A stretch of 63,305 bases of DNA from Prosthecochloris sp. (lineage in GTDB: Bacteria > Bacteroidota > Chlorobiia > Chlorobiales > Chlorobiaceae): contig RAZP01000005.1 in assembly GCA_004028745.1 (NCBI GenBank), positions 1 through 63,305 on the forward strand, read 5' to 3'. The position numbers and the translations under genes were made by a program. This document shows, one piece after another, positions 27,612 to 36,457 of this stretch. The notes under the pieces are model-generated. The model searched no databases, had not been told where the DNA came from, and saw nothing but the letters and a program-made list of their open reading frames with translations. Position 1 is the first letter of the stretch. Every line of letters starts with the position of its first letter.

Positions 27612-29689
27612 AAAAATGTAAGCAGTGCATGCTGCAAGAGGACAGCTATCATCATATTGCTATTAATGATGAAGGGCTGTGCACTCTTTGTGAGAAGAAA
27701 AAAGAGTTTGAAAAGATTGGTTGGGACAAGCTGAAATCGATGTTCGAGGAAAGAATAGAGGGTATCAGAGGCAAGGGGGGCTATGATGGTCTGATTATGT
27801 TGAGCGGGGGTAAAGACAGCGCATATCTGGCTTACTTTCTCAAGGTGAAATACGGTTTGGATCTTTTCGGATTCATCGTGGACAATAATTATGAGTATGA
27901 GGATACGTTTGAAAACGCGGATAAGATAGCGCGTTCCCTGGATATGCCCTATATGAAATACCGCCAGGATCCGGTTCTGATGAAAGAGTATTATCGTTTC
28001 CTGTTCATGGAGAAATCCATATATCAGCAAGATGCGGGTCAGGTGTGTGCATTTTGCGGACGATTTCTGATATATACCGCGTCATGTTTTGCAGGCATGA
28101 TGAATATTCCGGCGATTTTTTCGGGACATAGCCCCGATCAGATTTTTTTGATGGGGGAGAGTATCGAAATAGACGAAGAGCGTATAGCTTTTAAAGAGTA
28201 CGTCATGGAGACATTTTATCATGAGTTGAAAAAGGCGAGGGATGCGTGGAAAAGGGAAAAGGGAGTGAAGGAGCTGGATAATTTATTTCCAAAAGATATA
28301 AAGGAAGCTAATGTACAGGCGATCTTCCCGTTTCAGTATTTTCCCTACAAGCCGCAGGAAATGATAAAAATTGTGAAGCGTGAATTGAACTGGAAGCCGA
28401 TCAAAAGATTTTCTGAAAACTATATCTCTTCAGGATGCAAGCTGGTCAATCTCTGGAGTCGTATCGCGCACCTCAATAACACAAACAACTATGTTGATTT
28501 CGAATTCGGCAATCAAATCAGGGATGGTTTGTTCGATCGTGAATATGTAGACGATTTCAAGCAAACACTTTATGATAAAGAGGAGATAGAGCGTCTTGCG
28601 ATGGAGTTCGATATGCCCGAGCTGGCAAAAAGTCTGGAAGAAGGGATGGCGAAAAAGCCGGAAGATAAGAAGGAGGCCGGATATTTGAAGATTAGAGAGA
28701 CGATATCGGGTATCGTTTCCGATAGTATCGGTGTTGAGAGAGAGGAGATTGACGTATATGAAGGCATCATGAAAAATATTAATGATTTTTCTGTTCTGTT
28801 GAAGATTACCAGGGATATAGAGGACAGGTTCGGAGTAGATAACAAGGTCGAAAATTTTTTGGATGGTGGTACCATTCACGACATCTCGCTCTCTATTGAG
28901 CGGTACCTGAAGGCAAGGGATGTGGCGCCGGCTACGGAAGATGGTCGGGTGGTTATGTTGAAATCATCGATGGAGTCGGATACCATGCTGTTTTGTCTGC
29001 CCTATGCCGGGGGGATGACGGAAATGTTCGAAAAATTCAGCGAATACCTGCCCGATACCGTAAATGTCGGGGTTGCGTTGTATCCGGGAGTCAGAGGTGA
29101 AGGTCCCCCGTTGGAAACGATAGAGGAGATAGCCGAGTTTTACGCCGGGTATCTGACGAGCGTCGAGACGGATGAGCTGTATGTGCTCGGCTACTGCTTC
29201 GGAGGTTATGTGGCACATCATCTTGTGAGGATTCTTGCCCGGCGAAATCGCAGGGTGGATGGCTTGATCATGGTGTCTCTGACCCCTCCGAATATGAAAG
29301 ATGCCGTATACGATCTCGATTTTGACGACGATGCCTGTGCCGACGGTTATATGAAAGGCACAATGGAAATAGGAGAAATATACAGGGAAATCACCGATAC
29401 GATGAGCAAAGAAGAACTCAAGCGTTATTGGAGCCTGTATTGGAAGTCCGTAAAAACGATTCTCGATTACAAGGCGTCGAGAGAGACGGTCGATATGCCG
29501 GCGTTGATTGTAACCGGCAAGGACGAGGAGTACGATTTTCTTCGCCCCGAAGACAAGGCCTGGTTTGAGTTGTATCCCAACGCCGGTTTTGCGACGGTTG
29601 CCGGTGGGCATATGCTGCTGGTGACCCATCCGGGGGAACTGGCGAATTGCATTATGGAAAAGACAGGTATAGGAAGTTTAATCGCATAA
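27593..29689 (+). CDS. PP-loop ATPase / carrier-like / Cys-thioesterase fusion
   Basis: 698 residues from ATG 27593 (AAGGAG 5 bp upstream). Residues 1-35: zinc-ribbon-like C9, C12, C30, C33. Residues 55-350: alpha-ANH/PP-loop domain with SGGKDS near 70-75 and a CAFC pair near 152, like N-acetyl-sugar amidotransferases and other ATP pyrophosphatases that adenylate a carbonyl before N or S transfer. Residues 365-440: carrier-like fold lacking GGDS, resembling the odd carrier-like domain in the NRPS. Residues 450-698: thioesterase with GYCFGG, so the nucleophile is C535, not Ser; downstream Asp (TGKDEE) and His (GGHML) complete the triad. I know of no described protein with this order. It may turn a carrier-bound carbonyl into an amide, amidine or thioamide. 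Confidence 0.8.
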   Translation: MPGKNVKKCKQCMLQEDSYHHIAINDEGLCTLCEKKKEFEKIGWDKLKSMFEERIEGIRGKGGYDGLIMLSGGKDSAYLAYFLKVKYGLDLFGFIVDNNYEYEDTFENADKIARSLDMPYMKYRQDPVLMKEYYRFLFMEKSIYQQDAGQVCAFCGRFLIYTASCFAGMMNIPAIFSGHSPDQIFLMGESIEIDEERIAFKEYVMETFYHELKKARDAWKREKGVKELDNLFPKDIKEANVQAIFPFQYFPYKPQEMIKIVKRELNWKPIKRFSENYISSGCKLVNLWSRIAHLNNTNNYVDFEFGNQIRDGLFDREYVDDFKQTLYDKEEIERLAMEFDMPELAKSLEEGMAKKPEDKKEAGYLKIRETISGIVSDSIGVEREEIDVYEGIMKNINDFSVLLKITRDIEDRFGVDNKVENFLDGGTIHDISLSIERYLKARDVAPATEDGRVVMLKSSMESDTMLFCLPYAGGMTEMFEKFSEYLPDTVNVGVALYPGVRGEGPPLETIEEIAEFYAGYLTSVETDELYVLGYCFGGYVAHHLVRILARRNRRVDGLIMVSLTPPNMKDAVYDLDFDDDACADGYMKGTMEIGEIYREITDTMSKEELKRYWSLYWKSVKTILDYKASRETVDMPALIVTGKDEEYDFLRPEDKAWFELYPNAGFATVAGGHMLLVTHPGELANCIMEKTGIGSLIA

Positions 29690-29692
29690 AGT

Positions 29693-30799
29693 ATGAGTAA
29701 GGAAAAGAGCGTTATTCTGATCGGCGGACATGGATGTGTCGGAAGACATATTCTGAAGGAAATTGCAGGAAAGTTCGATCATGTCCGAATAGATGTGGCG
29801 GGAAGAAGTGCGCACAAGGCCAAAGGGATCCCGGATGGCGTGGGAAAGGTCAGGCTGGATTTCCACGATTCCACCGCCGCTGTGGAGACTCTTGCGGGGT
29901 ACGATTTCGCCATCCTTACCATGGGGCCCTTTGAAGAGTTTAAAAGCATGCCGCACAAATTATGCATTGAGGCCGGTATCGATTGCCTGGATGTGAATGA
30001 CAGCCTGGGTGCCGCATACGATATATTCAGTCTTGACAGCCTTGCCAAAGAAAGGGGGGTAAGCGTTTTGACGGGGATGGGGTTGAATCCCGGTCTTTCA
30101 ACGTTTATGCTGCATTCTCTTTTCAAAAACATGCCGAGAGGCAGGAAATGCATAAAAAACTGGTTGTTCGGGGGAGCAAAAGAGGATAACGGCGCGGCAT
30201 CGGTAATGACCATGCTTTCCTATCTCGGTCCGGAGGTCAATGAGATATGGAAGGGTGCGCATCGTATGGTGAAAGCGAACGACGACGAAAAGAATTCCTG
30301 GCACAGGCTTCCTCTTTTTGCCAGCGCCAGCAAATTTGTGCACTGTCCTTCGGTCGAGGCGTGGACGCTTGAGCGAAGCAAGGAAATAGATATCAGAGAA
30401 ATAGAGTGGTGCGACTACCGTGTGCACTTTCAGGGATTGCCGATGTGGATTGTCAGGGCTTACAGGAAATACGCGGTACTCAGATCCTACAGGAACATTC
30501 AGCGCCTTGGAAAAGCCATGGCTTTTTTCCACGAAAGGAACAAGCGGTTCATGGAGGGTTTGCCGTATTCCGTGTACGGGATCGAGTGTTCCTGTGAAGG
30601 CAGGGATTACATTGCCTATGTTGCGGGTTATACAGTGGGCAGGCTGACGGCCCTGCTGCCGGCGGTTTTTGCCGAGCATTACGTAAACGACAAGCTGTCA
30701 CTTTCTGCCGGCATACACAGTCTCGAAGGCGATTTTTTCGATCGTACCCTGCTGGAAGATAGTATCAATTCAAAAATAGATATAGTGTACAAATGGTAA
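29693..30799 (+). CDS. Saccharopine-dehydrogenase-like NAD(P)-binding enzyme 2
   Basis: 368 residues, with Rossmann motif LIGGHGCVGRHILKEI (residues 9-24), VAGRSAHK, and TGMGLNPGLS in the catalytic part. Same family as the product of 25753 but clearly divergent, so the operon probably needs two separate redox steps. It starts 3 bp after the preceding stop, and its end overlaps the next start by 7 bp. Confidence 0.8.
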   Translation: MSKEKSVILIGGHGCVGRHILKEIAGKFDHVRIDVAGRSAHKAKGIPDGVGKVRLDFHDSTAAVETLAGYDFAILTMGPFEEFKSMPHKLCIEAGIDCLDVNDSLGAAYDIFSLDSLAKERGVSVLTGMGLNPGLSTFMLHSLFKNMPRGRKCIKNWLFGGAKEDNGAASVMTMLSYLGPEVNEIWKGAHRMVKANDDEKNSWHRLPLFASASKFVHCPSVEAWTLERSKEIDIREIEWCDYRVHFQGLPMWIVRAYRKYAVLRSYRNIQRLGKAMAFFHERNKRFMEGLPYSVYGIECSCEGRDYIAYVAGYTVGRLTALLPAVFAEHYVNDKLSLSAGIHSLEGDFFDRTLLEDSINSKIDIVYKW

Positions 30800-31497
30800 T
30801 GGAACATTTGCATCCGGACAATTTTGGTTTATGGCTGCAGCTTCTTATGCTGGGTTTGACGTTTTTAGGAATACTTCACTATCGCTGGTATTTCGGCACA
30901 AGAATGAAAGCCAGGAAAGAGGGGGGAAAGGTCGAAAAAACCAATCTTGTCACACTTAATCTTTTTTCGGGCTCGAACACGATCATCTGGTTTATCATGC
31001 CCTTCCTGCCCCAGCCCCGCTTCATGGGTTTATGGCATGTCGCGGTATACGGGGACAGTGTTTCGTGGATCGGTTTGTGCACAAGCATCGTAGGGGTTGG
31101 TATAGTACTCTTTTCCGCTCTGTGGTTTATCAGGGTGCAAACGGAGAATCTGACGGTGACGAAAGAGGACTATACGGCGCCGAGTGAGTTGTTGACGCAA
31201 GGGGGATACAAGAAGATAAGGCATCCTATAACCGTGACGGGAGGGTTGCTGGTTATGGGATTCTGCCTGGCAACAGGAAGCTATTATACGACGATATTGT
31301 TTCCTGTTTGGCTTGTTCAACTTCATATCCTTGTGCTGATAGAGGAAAAATACGCTCTCGGTCCAAGATTTGGCGATGCTTTTTTGAAGTATAAAAAAGC
31401 GATACCGAGGTATGTATCGGTGTTGTCGGTATCGATGTTTTCCTCGGGACTTTCGGCTATGATCGCGGATTTTTTATTTGTGAATATCCTGTATTGA
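30793..31497 (+). CDS. Integral membrane methyltransferase (ICMT/PEMT-like)
   Basis: A 234-residue membrane protein with about five hydrophobic helices. The C-terminal part carries the isoprenylcysteine/phospholipid methyltransferase signature: GGYKKIRHPITVTGGLLVMG, then LIEEKYALGPRFGDAFLKYKKAIPRY, i.e. the RHP motif and the EE...F...Y...PR motif. It starts inside the end of the previous gene. It should methylate a hydrophobic substrate at the membrane, which agrees with a lipidated product from the FAAL-like NRPS module. Confidence 0.78.
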   Translation: MVMEHLHPDNFGLWLQLLMLGLTFLGILHYRWYFGTRMKARKEGGKVEKTNLVTLNLFSGSNTIIWFIMPFLPQPRFMGLWHVAVYGDSVSWIGLCTSIVGVGIVLFSALWFIRVQTENLTVTKEDYTAPSELLTQGGYKKIRHPITVTGGLLVMGFCLATGSYYTTILFPVWLVQLHILVLIEEKYALGPRFGDAFLKYKKAIPRYVSVLSVSMFSSGLSAMIADFLFVNILY

Positions 31498-31581
31498 TTG
31501 TTCTGCCATTCAAGGCCTGATCGATGAGTGTTTTACGTTTTCCGGGCAGAAATAATATGCTGGTAGTAAACGGAGGTTGTT

Positions 31582-32508
31582 TTGGAGAGTAGAGCGGTAA
31601 GCAAGATCGGTGCTTTGCTGGTGCTGTTGTTTTTGCAACTGTATGCCGATAAGTGCGAGGCTTTCGAAGTCAACCCTCTTGAAAAAACGTACGATGTCAG
31701 GATCCTTTTCAGCAAAAACACCATCAAGGGATGTTACTACCGCCCCGAGCCCGATGCGGGAAAGCCTCTGCTGGTGTTGATTCACGGGGCCACGTACGGG
31801 AGATGGGTGTGGGACGTTCCGGGATATTCATGGATTGATTTTTTTGTCGCGCGGCACGGCTACCCAGTTCTGGCGGTCGATCGCCTGGGATACGGCACTT
31901 CGAGCCATCCGAACGGCAATATTCTGACTCCGCGATGCCAGGTACAGTCTTTAAAGCAAGTTCTTGTCAAGGTCAAGCGCGAGAACGCTCAGAGGCGGAT
32001 TATATGGATTGGTCACAGTGTAGGCGGACTGCTCGGTAACATGATAGCTGGCGAGAGCCGGCTGCTGGACGGCTTGATAACCATAGGATGGGTTCACGGA
32101 GAAAAAGAAACTAAAATAGGCCCGCCTTTCTCCGAAATTCTGAAAAATAACTATGTAACCTGGACAGATGCGGAGCGCGAAGCCGCTTTTTACTATGTGC
32201 ACGGCGCCGACCAGCAAATTGTTGCTCACGATAATTCGCGATCGTATCCGATGTCGAGAGGCTCGACGTTTTCATTTTTCAGCCCGGATCGCTTTGTGCT
32301 CTCACGAATAGATATTCCTGTTTTACTGGCTGCCGGCGAACAGGACGCCTTGTGGATCGGCATTGATCTAGAGGCGGAATCGAATCTGTTCAAGAAGGCT
32401 CGGGTGGCTACGTATGTACAAAAAAACGCCGGGCATACCTGCATGCTTCACCGGTCTTACGAGTCGCTCCTGGATGCAATTCACAGATGGCTGGAAAAAA
32501 ATCTCTGA
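31582..32508 (+). CDS. Exported alpha/beta hydrolase
   Basis: 308 residues starting at TTG 31582, chosen because GGAGG (31572-31576) is well placed; an N-terminal signal-like segment (SKIGALLVLLFLQLYADKCEA) follows. The oxyanion loop is LIHGATYGRWVW, the nucleophile elbow GHSVGG near residue 150, and the catalytic His is in NAGHTCML near 285. It may trim or release the NRPS product in the periplasm. It ends 1 bp before the phosphopantetheinyl transferase. Confidence 0.75.
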   Translation: MESRAVSKIGALLVLLFLQLYADKCEAFEVNPLEKTYDVRILFSKNTIKGCYYRPEPDAGKPLLVLIHGATYGRWVWDVPGYSWIDFFVARHGYPVLAVDRLGYGTSSHPNGNILTPRCQVQSLKQVLVKVKRENAQRRIIWIGHSVGGLLGNMIAGESRLLDGLITIGWVHGEKETKIGPPFSEILKNNYVTWTDAEREAAFYYVHGADQQIVAHDNSRSYPMSRGSTFSFFSPDRFVLSRIDIPVLLAAGEQDALWIGIDLEAESNLFKKARVATYVQKNAGHTCMLHRSYESLLDAIHRWLEKNL

Positions 32509-32509
32509 A

Positions 32510-33262
32510 ATGGACGAACAGAGTTTTTCGGATAACGGGTTTTCTTTGCATGTGAAAATTTTTGACGAGCCCGCTTTTCGGGAAAAGTTGCCGCTCGTCG
32601 ATAATGAAGTGCATCTCTACCGGATTTTTTTCAGCAGGCAGAAGCAGCATCTTGGTGACTTTATACGGGTACTTTCCGATGATGAAAAGATTGACGCAGC
32701 GCGCTTTCACTTTCAAACGGACCGGGAACATTTTATTATTTCCCATGGTATGCTCAGAAAAGTGCTGAGTCAATATCTGGACGTGGAGCCGATCGGACTG
32801 AAGTTTTCTTACGGTGTTTACAGAAAACCTGTGTTGGAGGGAACGCCCGACGGCTGCTCATTGTGCTTCAATATGTCTCATTCTCATGATATTGCTCTTT
32901 TTGCGCTGGCATGGAACAGCAGAATCGGGGTGGATGTCGAATACGTCCACTTTATCCCGGACGCTGAAGTGATCGCAAAACGCTTTTTTGCTCCTCAGGA
33001 AAACATTGCTTTCAGTGCGGTTCCCCCAAATAAAAAACTTGAAGCTTTCTACAATTGCTGGACCCGTAAAGAGGCATTTCTAAAAGCTATGGGCGATGGA
33101 TTGAGCAGAAGATTAGATTCGTTTACGGTTTCGCTGGTTCCGGAAGAGCCGGCTCGTCTTCTTTCGGTAGAAGGCGAGCCGCTGGAAACATCCCGGTGGC
33201 ATCTTTCGGCGTTTAAACCTGCTCATCAATATGTGGGGGCCTTTGCGGTTGAGGGTAACTGA
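32510..33262 (+). CDS. 4'-Phosphopantetheinyl transferase (Sfp type)
   Basis: A 250-residue Sfp-type enzyme, with FNMSHSHDIALFALAW, IGVDVEYV near residues 142-149 and WTRKEAFLKAMGDG near 187-200 as the Mg2+/CoA-binding motifs. It attaches phosphopantetheine to the GGDS serines of the NRPS carriers. Start ATG 32510 lies directly after the hydrolase stop. The frame extends upstream to 32414, but that part overlaps the hydrolase. Confidence 0.9.
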   Translation: MDEQSFSDNGFSLHVKIFDEPAFREKLPLVDNEVHLYRIFFSRQKQHLGDFIRVLSDDEKIDAARFHFQTDREHFIISHGMLRKVLSQYLDVEPIGLKFSYGVYRKPVLEGTPDGCSLCFNMSHSHDIALFALAWNSRIGVDVEYVHFIPDAEVIAKRFFAPQENIAFSAVPPNKKLEAFYNCWTRKEAFLKAMGDGLSRRLDSFTVSLVPEEPARLLSVEGEPLETSRWHLSAFKPAHQYVGAFAVEGN

Positions 33263-33347
33263 TCGTTGTTTTCATGTTTTTCCGTTTCAAACACTGACTC
33301 CCCGTAGGCTCGAACACGTTAAGATATCCGGCGACCGGTTTGCGGTC

Positions 33348-33371
33348 TTTTTCAACAAGCCGGTTGAAAAA
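33348..33371. terminator. Hairpin, probable bidirectional terminator
   Basis: TTTTTCAAC (33348-33356) pairs with GTTGAAAAA (33363-33371) and is followed by GG and five T further on; the arms themselves give T runs on both strands. Confidence 0.5.
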
Positions 33372-33447
33372 GGCTTTTTCGCACATCCACGGCAAATGTA
33401 ACAGCATTTTTCTAAATACAATATGTGATGTGACTTTGTTGTTTTTT

Positions 33448-33476
33448 TTGTTTTTATTTGGACAAAATATAAATAG
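33448..33476 (+). promoter_or_regulatory. Putative iron box D with promoter
   Basis: Arms TTGTTTTTATTTGG and CAAAATATAAATAG flank a central A. TTGGAC 33458-33463 and TATTAT 33481-33486 make a promoter with a 17-bp spacer. Confidence 0.65.
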
Positions 33477-33629
33477 GATTTATTATTGCGTGAGAAATAT
33501 CTCTGTTCTACTGCTATTATCCCGCGAGACAAGAGGATGAGCATCGTTTGTCTTCAATAGTTGTAGTAATGGTATGCACAAAGGGGAACAATCTTTTGTT
33601 AAAAACAAAAACTAATAAATGGAAAAGTT

Positions 33630-35891
33630 ATGCCATTTAAAAAAGTGCGAATGAGCGTGCTGGTGACAGCATTGTGTTTTTTAGTGTTACTGCTGCAATC
33701 TGCAGGCCTGCTCGCTGAAGAAACCGCAGTCGATCAGGATGCGGGAGACACACCTGTGTATTATACGAAACCCATCACAGTAACGGCAGAGAAGCGGGAG
33801 GAGAACATTCAGGAGGTTCCGGTCAGCGTTACGGCGTTCTCGGAGACACAGATCGAGGATGCCGGCATCACTGATGTGGGTGAACTCCAAACATACATTC
33901 CCAACCTCTCGGACTTTCACTTCGGACCCCGAGGCGGCAGTGAAAGCCACTTGCTCATTCGCGGGGTCGGCTCTCTGTTGGGGGATTCGTCGGTCGGGTT
34001 TTATGTGGATGATGTCAGCTACCTCAGCGGTGTCTCGTTCAACATGGCTGATTTTCACGACATCGAAAGGATCGAATTTCTTCGCGGGCCGCAGGGGACC
34101 CTCTACGGCAGGAACGCGCTCGGCGGTGTTATCAACATAATCACCAAGACACCGACAAACGATTTCGACGTTCGCGCCGGGCTGTCGTTCGGCGATTACG
34201 ATTACCGGAAATATCGTGCGCGTCTCAATGTTCCGGTCGTCAGGGACAAGTTGTTTTTCAGCCTGTCGGGTTCTTATTCGGAGCGGGACGGGTTTGTCAC
34301 GAACGATTTGACCGGCGATACGGTGGATGACAGGGAAGGGTTCAACGGACGGGCCAAGCTGCGCTGGATACCGTCGGACGTTCTTGATATAACCCTCGGA
34401 GTCAGCGGTGACCGGATCAGGGATGGCTCCTATGCCATCGGTCCTCTGGAGGAGATCCGCGAAAACCCCTATCATGTGAGTCACGACTTCACGGACGGGT
34501 ACAGCGATGCGGATCAAACGCGTGAAGATCTACGAGTTGTGTATAAAACACCAGGGTTTACCGTAACATCGATTACCGGACTGCTTCAGCACTCGCTGGA
34601 ATCGATGAACGATCAGGACTTCACTTCCAATGACTATTTTCTCAACGACTACAAGAAAGATACCGACCAAATCACTCAGGAACTGCGGTTTTCTTCTCCT
34701 GATGAGAGCGACAGTCCATTGAAATGGATCGGCGGTACCTACCTCTACAGGAAAGATGTGAAAAATGATTTCGATGATATCATGCGGCCGGATGCCTATG
34801 ACTTGTTTTCGGGAGGAGCCTTGTCCTCGCTCGGACTCGATATCGAATCACACGGTCTCCTCGATGGCGACGTGGATACCTATGGAGGAGCCCTTTTCGG
34901 ACAAGTAACCTATACCGTTTTCGATAAGCTCGACCTGACGGCAGGAATCCGTCTGGAGTATGAAAAAAGCAAGGCTGAGCTACGGGGTGACAGGGCGGTT
35001 AATGTCAGTGGTCCGGGTGTACCTTTTCTGCCCGATTACCTTGATGACCCTGTCATAGGACCACAGCTTGCGCCGCTTCTTTATGAGGGGCCTACATCGA
35101 GGATAGACGAGGAGATCGATTATACCGAGTGGCTTCCGAAATTCACTGCGGCCTATCACCTCGATGAAGATATCATGACCTACGCCACCGCGGCCAAAGG
35201 TTTCCGGAGCGGCGGGTTCAATGTGTATTTGCAGGGCAGCGATGATCCGGATGATCTGATCTACGGTCCGGAGTATTCGTGGAATTACGAACTGGGGATA
35301 AAATCCGGCTGGTTCAACAATCGTCTTATTGCGAATGCCGCTGTTTTCTACATCGATTACGAAGACCAGCAGGTTTTACAGCTTATAGGTGCCAGTCAGA
35401 CCATTACCAAAAATGCTGCGAAGTCAACTTCCAAAGGCTTTGAGATAGAGCTGGCTGCGAAACCGGTCCAGGGGCTCGAGCTGATAGCCAACTACGGTTA
35501 TACGGACGCTGCTTTCGACGAATATCGCGATCCGGCAGCCGGCACGGTCTATGACGATAATAAGGTTTTGATGGTTCCTGAGCATGATTATCTGCTCGCA
35601 GCTCAATACAGGTATGCGCTGAATCCGTCCTTGACGCTTTTCAGTCGTGTCGAGTTGCACGGAGTAGGAGAATTATACTGGGATTATGCGAACAGCGAGA
35701 AGCAGGGAGCCTACGAATTGGTCAATGCCCGTGTCGGGGCCGAGTTCGAGCACTTCGATGTGTATTTCTGGGTGAAAAATCTGTTCGACCAGGAATATGA
35801 AACTATCGCTTTCGAGTTTCCGGTGTTGGGCTGGGTGGCTCAGCCCGGTAATCCCAGGACGATCGGAGTGACCCTGAACGGCAGGCTCTGA
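33630..35891 (+). CDS. TonB-dependent outer membrane receptor
   Basis: A 753-residue receptor with a signal peptide (cleavage after LLA near residue 29), TonB-box-like ITVTAEKREE, a plug (LLIRGVGS, IERIEFLRGPQGTLYGRN) and a barrel ending in a basic/aromatic tail (TIGVTLNGRL). It directly follows the NRPS operon and has its own iron box, so it is the probable receptor for the metal-loaded product. The PepSY protein starts 2 bp after its stop. Confidence 0.9.
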   Translation: MPFKKVRMSVLVTALCFLVLLLQSAGLLAEETAVDQDAGDTPVYYTKPITVTAEKREENIQEVPVSVTAFSETQIEDAGITDVGELQTYIPNLSDFHFGPRGGSESHLLIRGVGSLLGDSSVGFYVDDVSYLSGVSFNMADFHDIERIEFLRGPQGTLYGRNALGGVINIITKTPTNDFDVRAGLSFGDYDYRKYRARLNVPVVRDKLFFSLSGSYSERDGFVTNDLTGDTVDDREGFNGRAKLRWIPSDVLDITLGVSGDRIRDGSYAIGPLEEIRENPYHVSHDFTDGYSDADQTREDLRVVYKTPGFTVTSITGLLQHSLESMNDQDFTSNDYFLNDYKKDTDQITQELRFSSPDESDSPLKWIGGTYLYRKDVKNDFDDIMRPDAYDLFSGGALSSLGLDIESHGLLDGDVDTYGGALFGQVTYTVFDKLDLTAGIRLEYEKSKAELRGDRAVNVSGPGVPFLPDYLDDPVIGPQLAPLLYEGPTSRIDEEIDYTEWLPKFTAAYHLDEDIMTYATAAKGFRSGGFNVYLQGSDDPDDLIYGPEYSWNYELGIKSGWFNNRLIANAAVFYIDYEDQQVLQLIGASQTITKNAAKSTSKGFEIELAAKPVQGLELIANYGYTDAAFDEYRDPAAGTVYDDNKVLMVPEHDYLLAAQYRYALNPSLTLFSRVELHGVGELYWDYANSEKQGAYELVNARVGAEFEHFDVYFWVKNLFDQEYETIAFEFPVLGWVAQPGNPRTIGVTLNGRL

Positions 35892-35893
35892 GG

Positions 35894-36430
35894 ATGACAG
35901 GGGTGAGATTGCTCATATGGTCCCGAAAACTCCATAAATGGGTTGGGGTCTATGTCAGCATTCTGACCGTGATCTGGCTGGCGGAGATGGTGGTGCTGCC
36001 TGTTGTTTTCAACCCAGGGGAGCCGGTAATGCATGGTGCCCCGCCGTCAACGGGGCAGCATGAAAATGTATCACTTTCTTTTGAGCAGGTGCTGCAAGCT
36101 TTTATGAGTCGTCAACCGAGTGGTATCGATTCGGTGGATGAGTTTGACGAGATTTCGTATCTGCCGAAAAACGGTGTGTACCGGTTTGTTGTCAGAGAAA
36201 GGTTTTTGGAGTGGTATGTGGAAGCGGGAACCGGGGAAATAGTGACATACGGTTTCAACGCAAACCGTTTTTTGATGAGCAAAAGTATGCTTGGATGGGT
36301 GCACCCCATCGTTGCAGAAATCATCAGGGCTCCCTTTGAGCTGTTGTTTGTCGTTCTTGTCGTCACCGGCTGTTATGTCGTGTTTTATCCTAAACAAAGG
36401 AAAAGGAAAGGCGTCAAAGCTGGTGATTGA
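35894..36430 (+). CDS. PepSY-type membrane protein
   Basis: A 178-residue protein with an N-terminal helix (RKLHKWVGVYVSILTVIWLAEM), a periplasmic PepSY-like portion (FEQVLQAFMSRQPSGIDSV... RFLEWYVEAGTGEIV) and a C-terminal helix. Relatives of this kind sit next to TonB receptors and are implicated in ferrisiderophore reduction or metal release. It is shorter than the four-helix versions. The histidines in the first helix could bind haem, but this is speculative. Confidence 0.65.
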   Translation: MTGVRLLIWSRKLHKWVGVYVSILTVIWLAEMVVLPVVFNPGEPVMHGAPPSTGQHENVSLSFEQVLQAFMSRQPSGIDSVDEFDEISYLPKNGVYRFVVRERFLEWYVEAGTGEIVTYGFNANRFLMSKSMLGWVHPIVAEIIRAPFELLFVVLVVTGCYVVFYPKQRKRKGVKAGD

Positions 36431-36457
36431 CTTTACATCAATTCATGCAAGTGGTTT

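Larger units (their letters stand above)
33263..33629. other. Intergenic region with terminator and iron box D
   Basis: This 367-bp gap holds no gene. A 9-bp hairpin (33348-33371) may end the NRPS operon; iron box D and a promoter follow, then about 140 bp of leader before the receptor. Confidence 0.65.
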
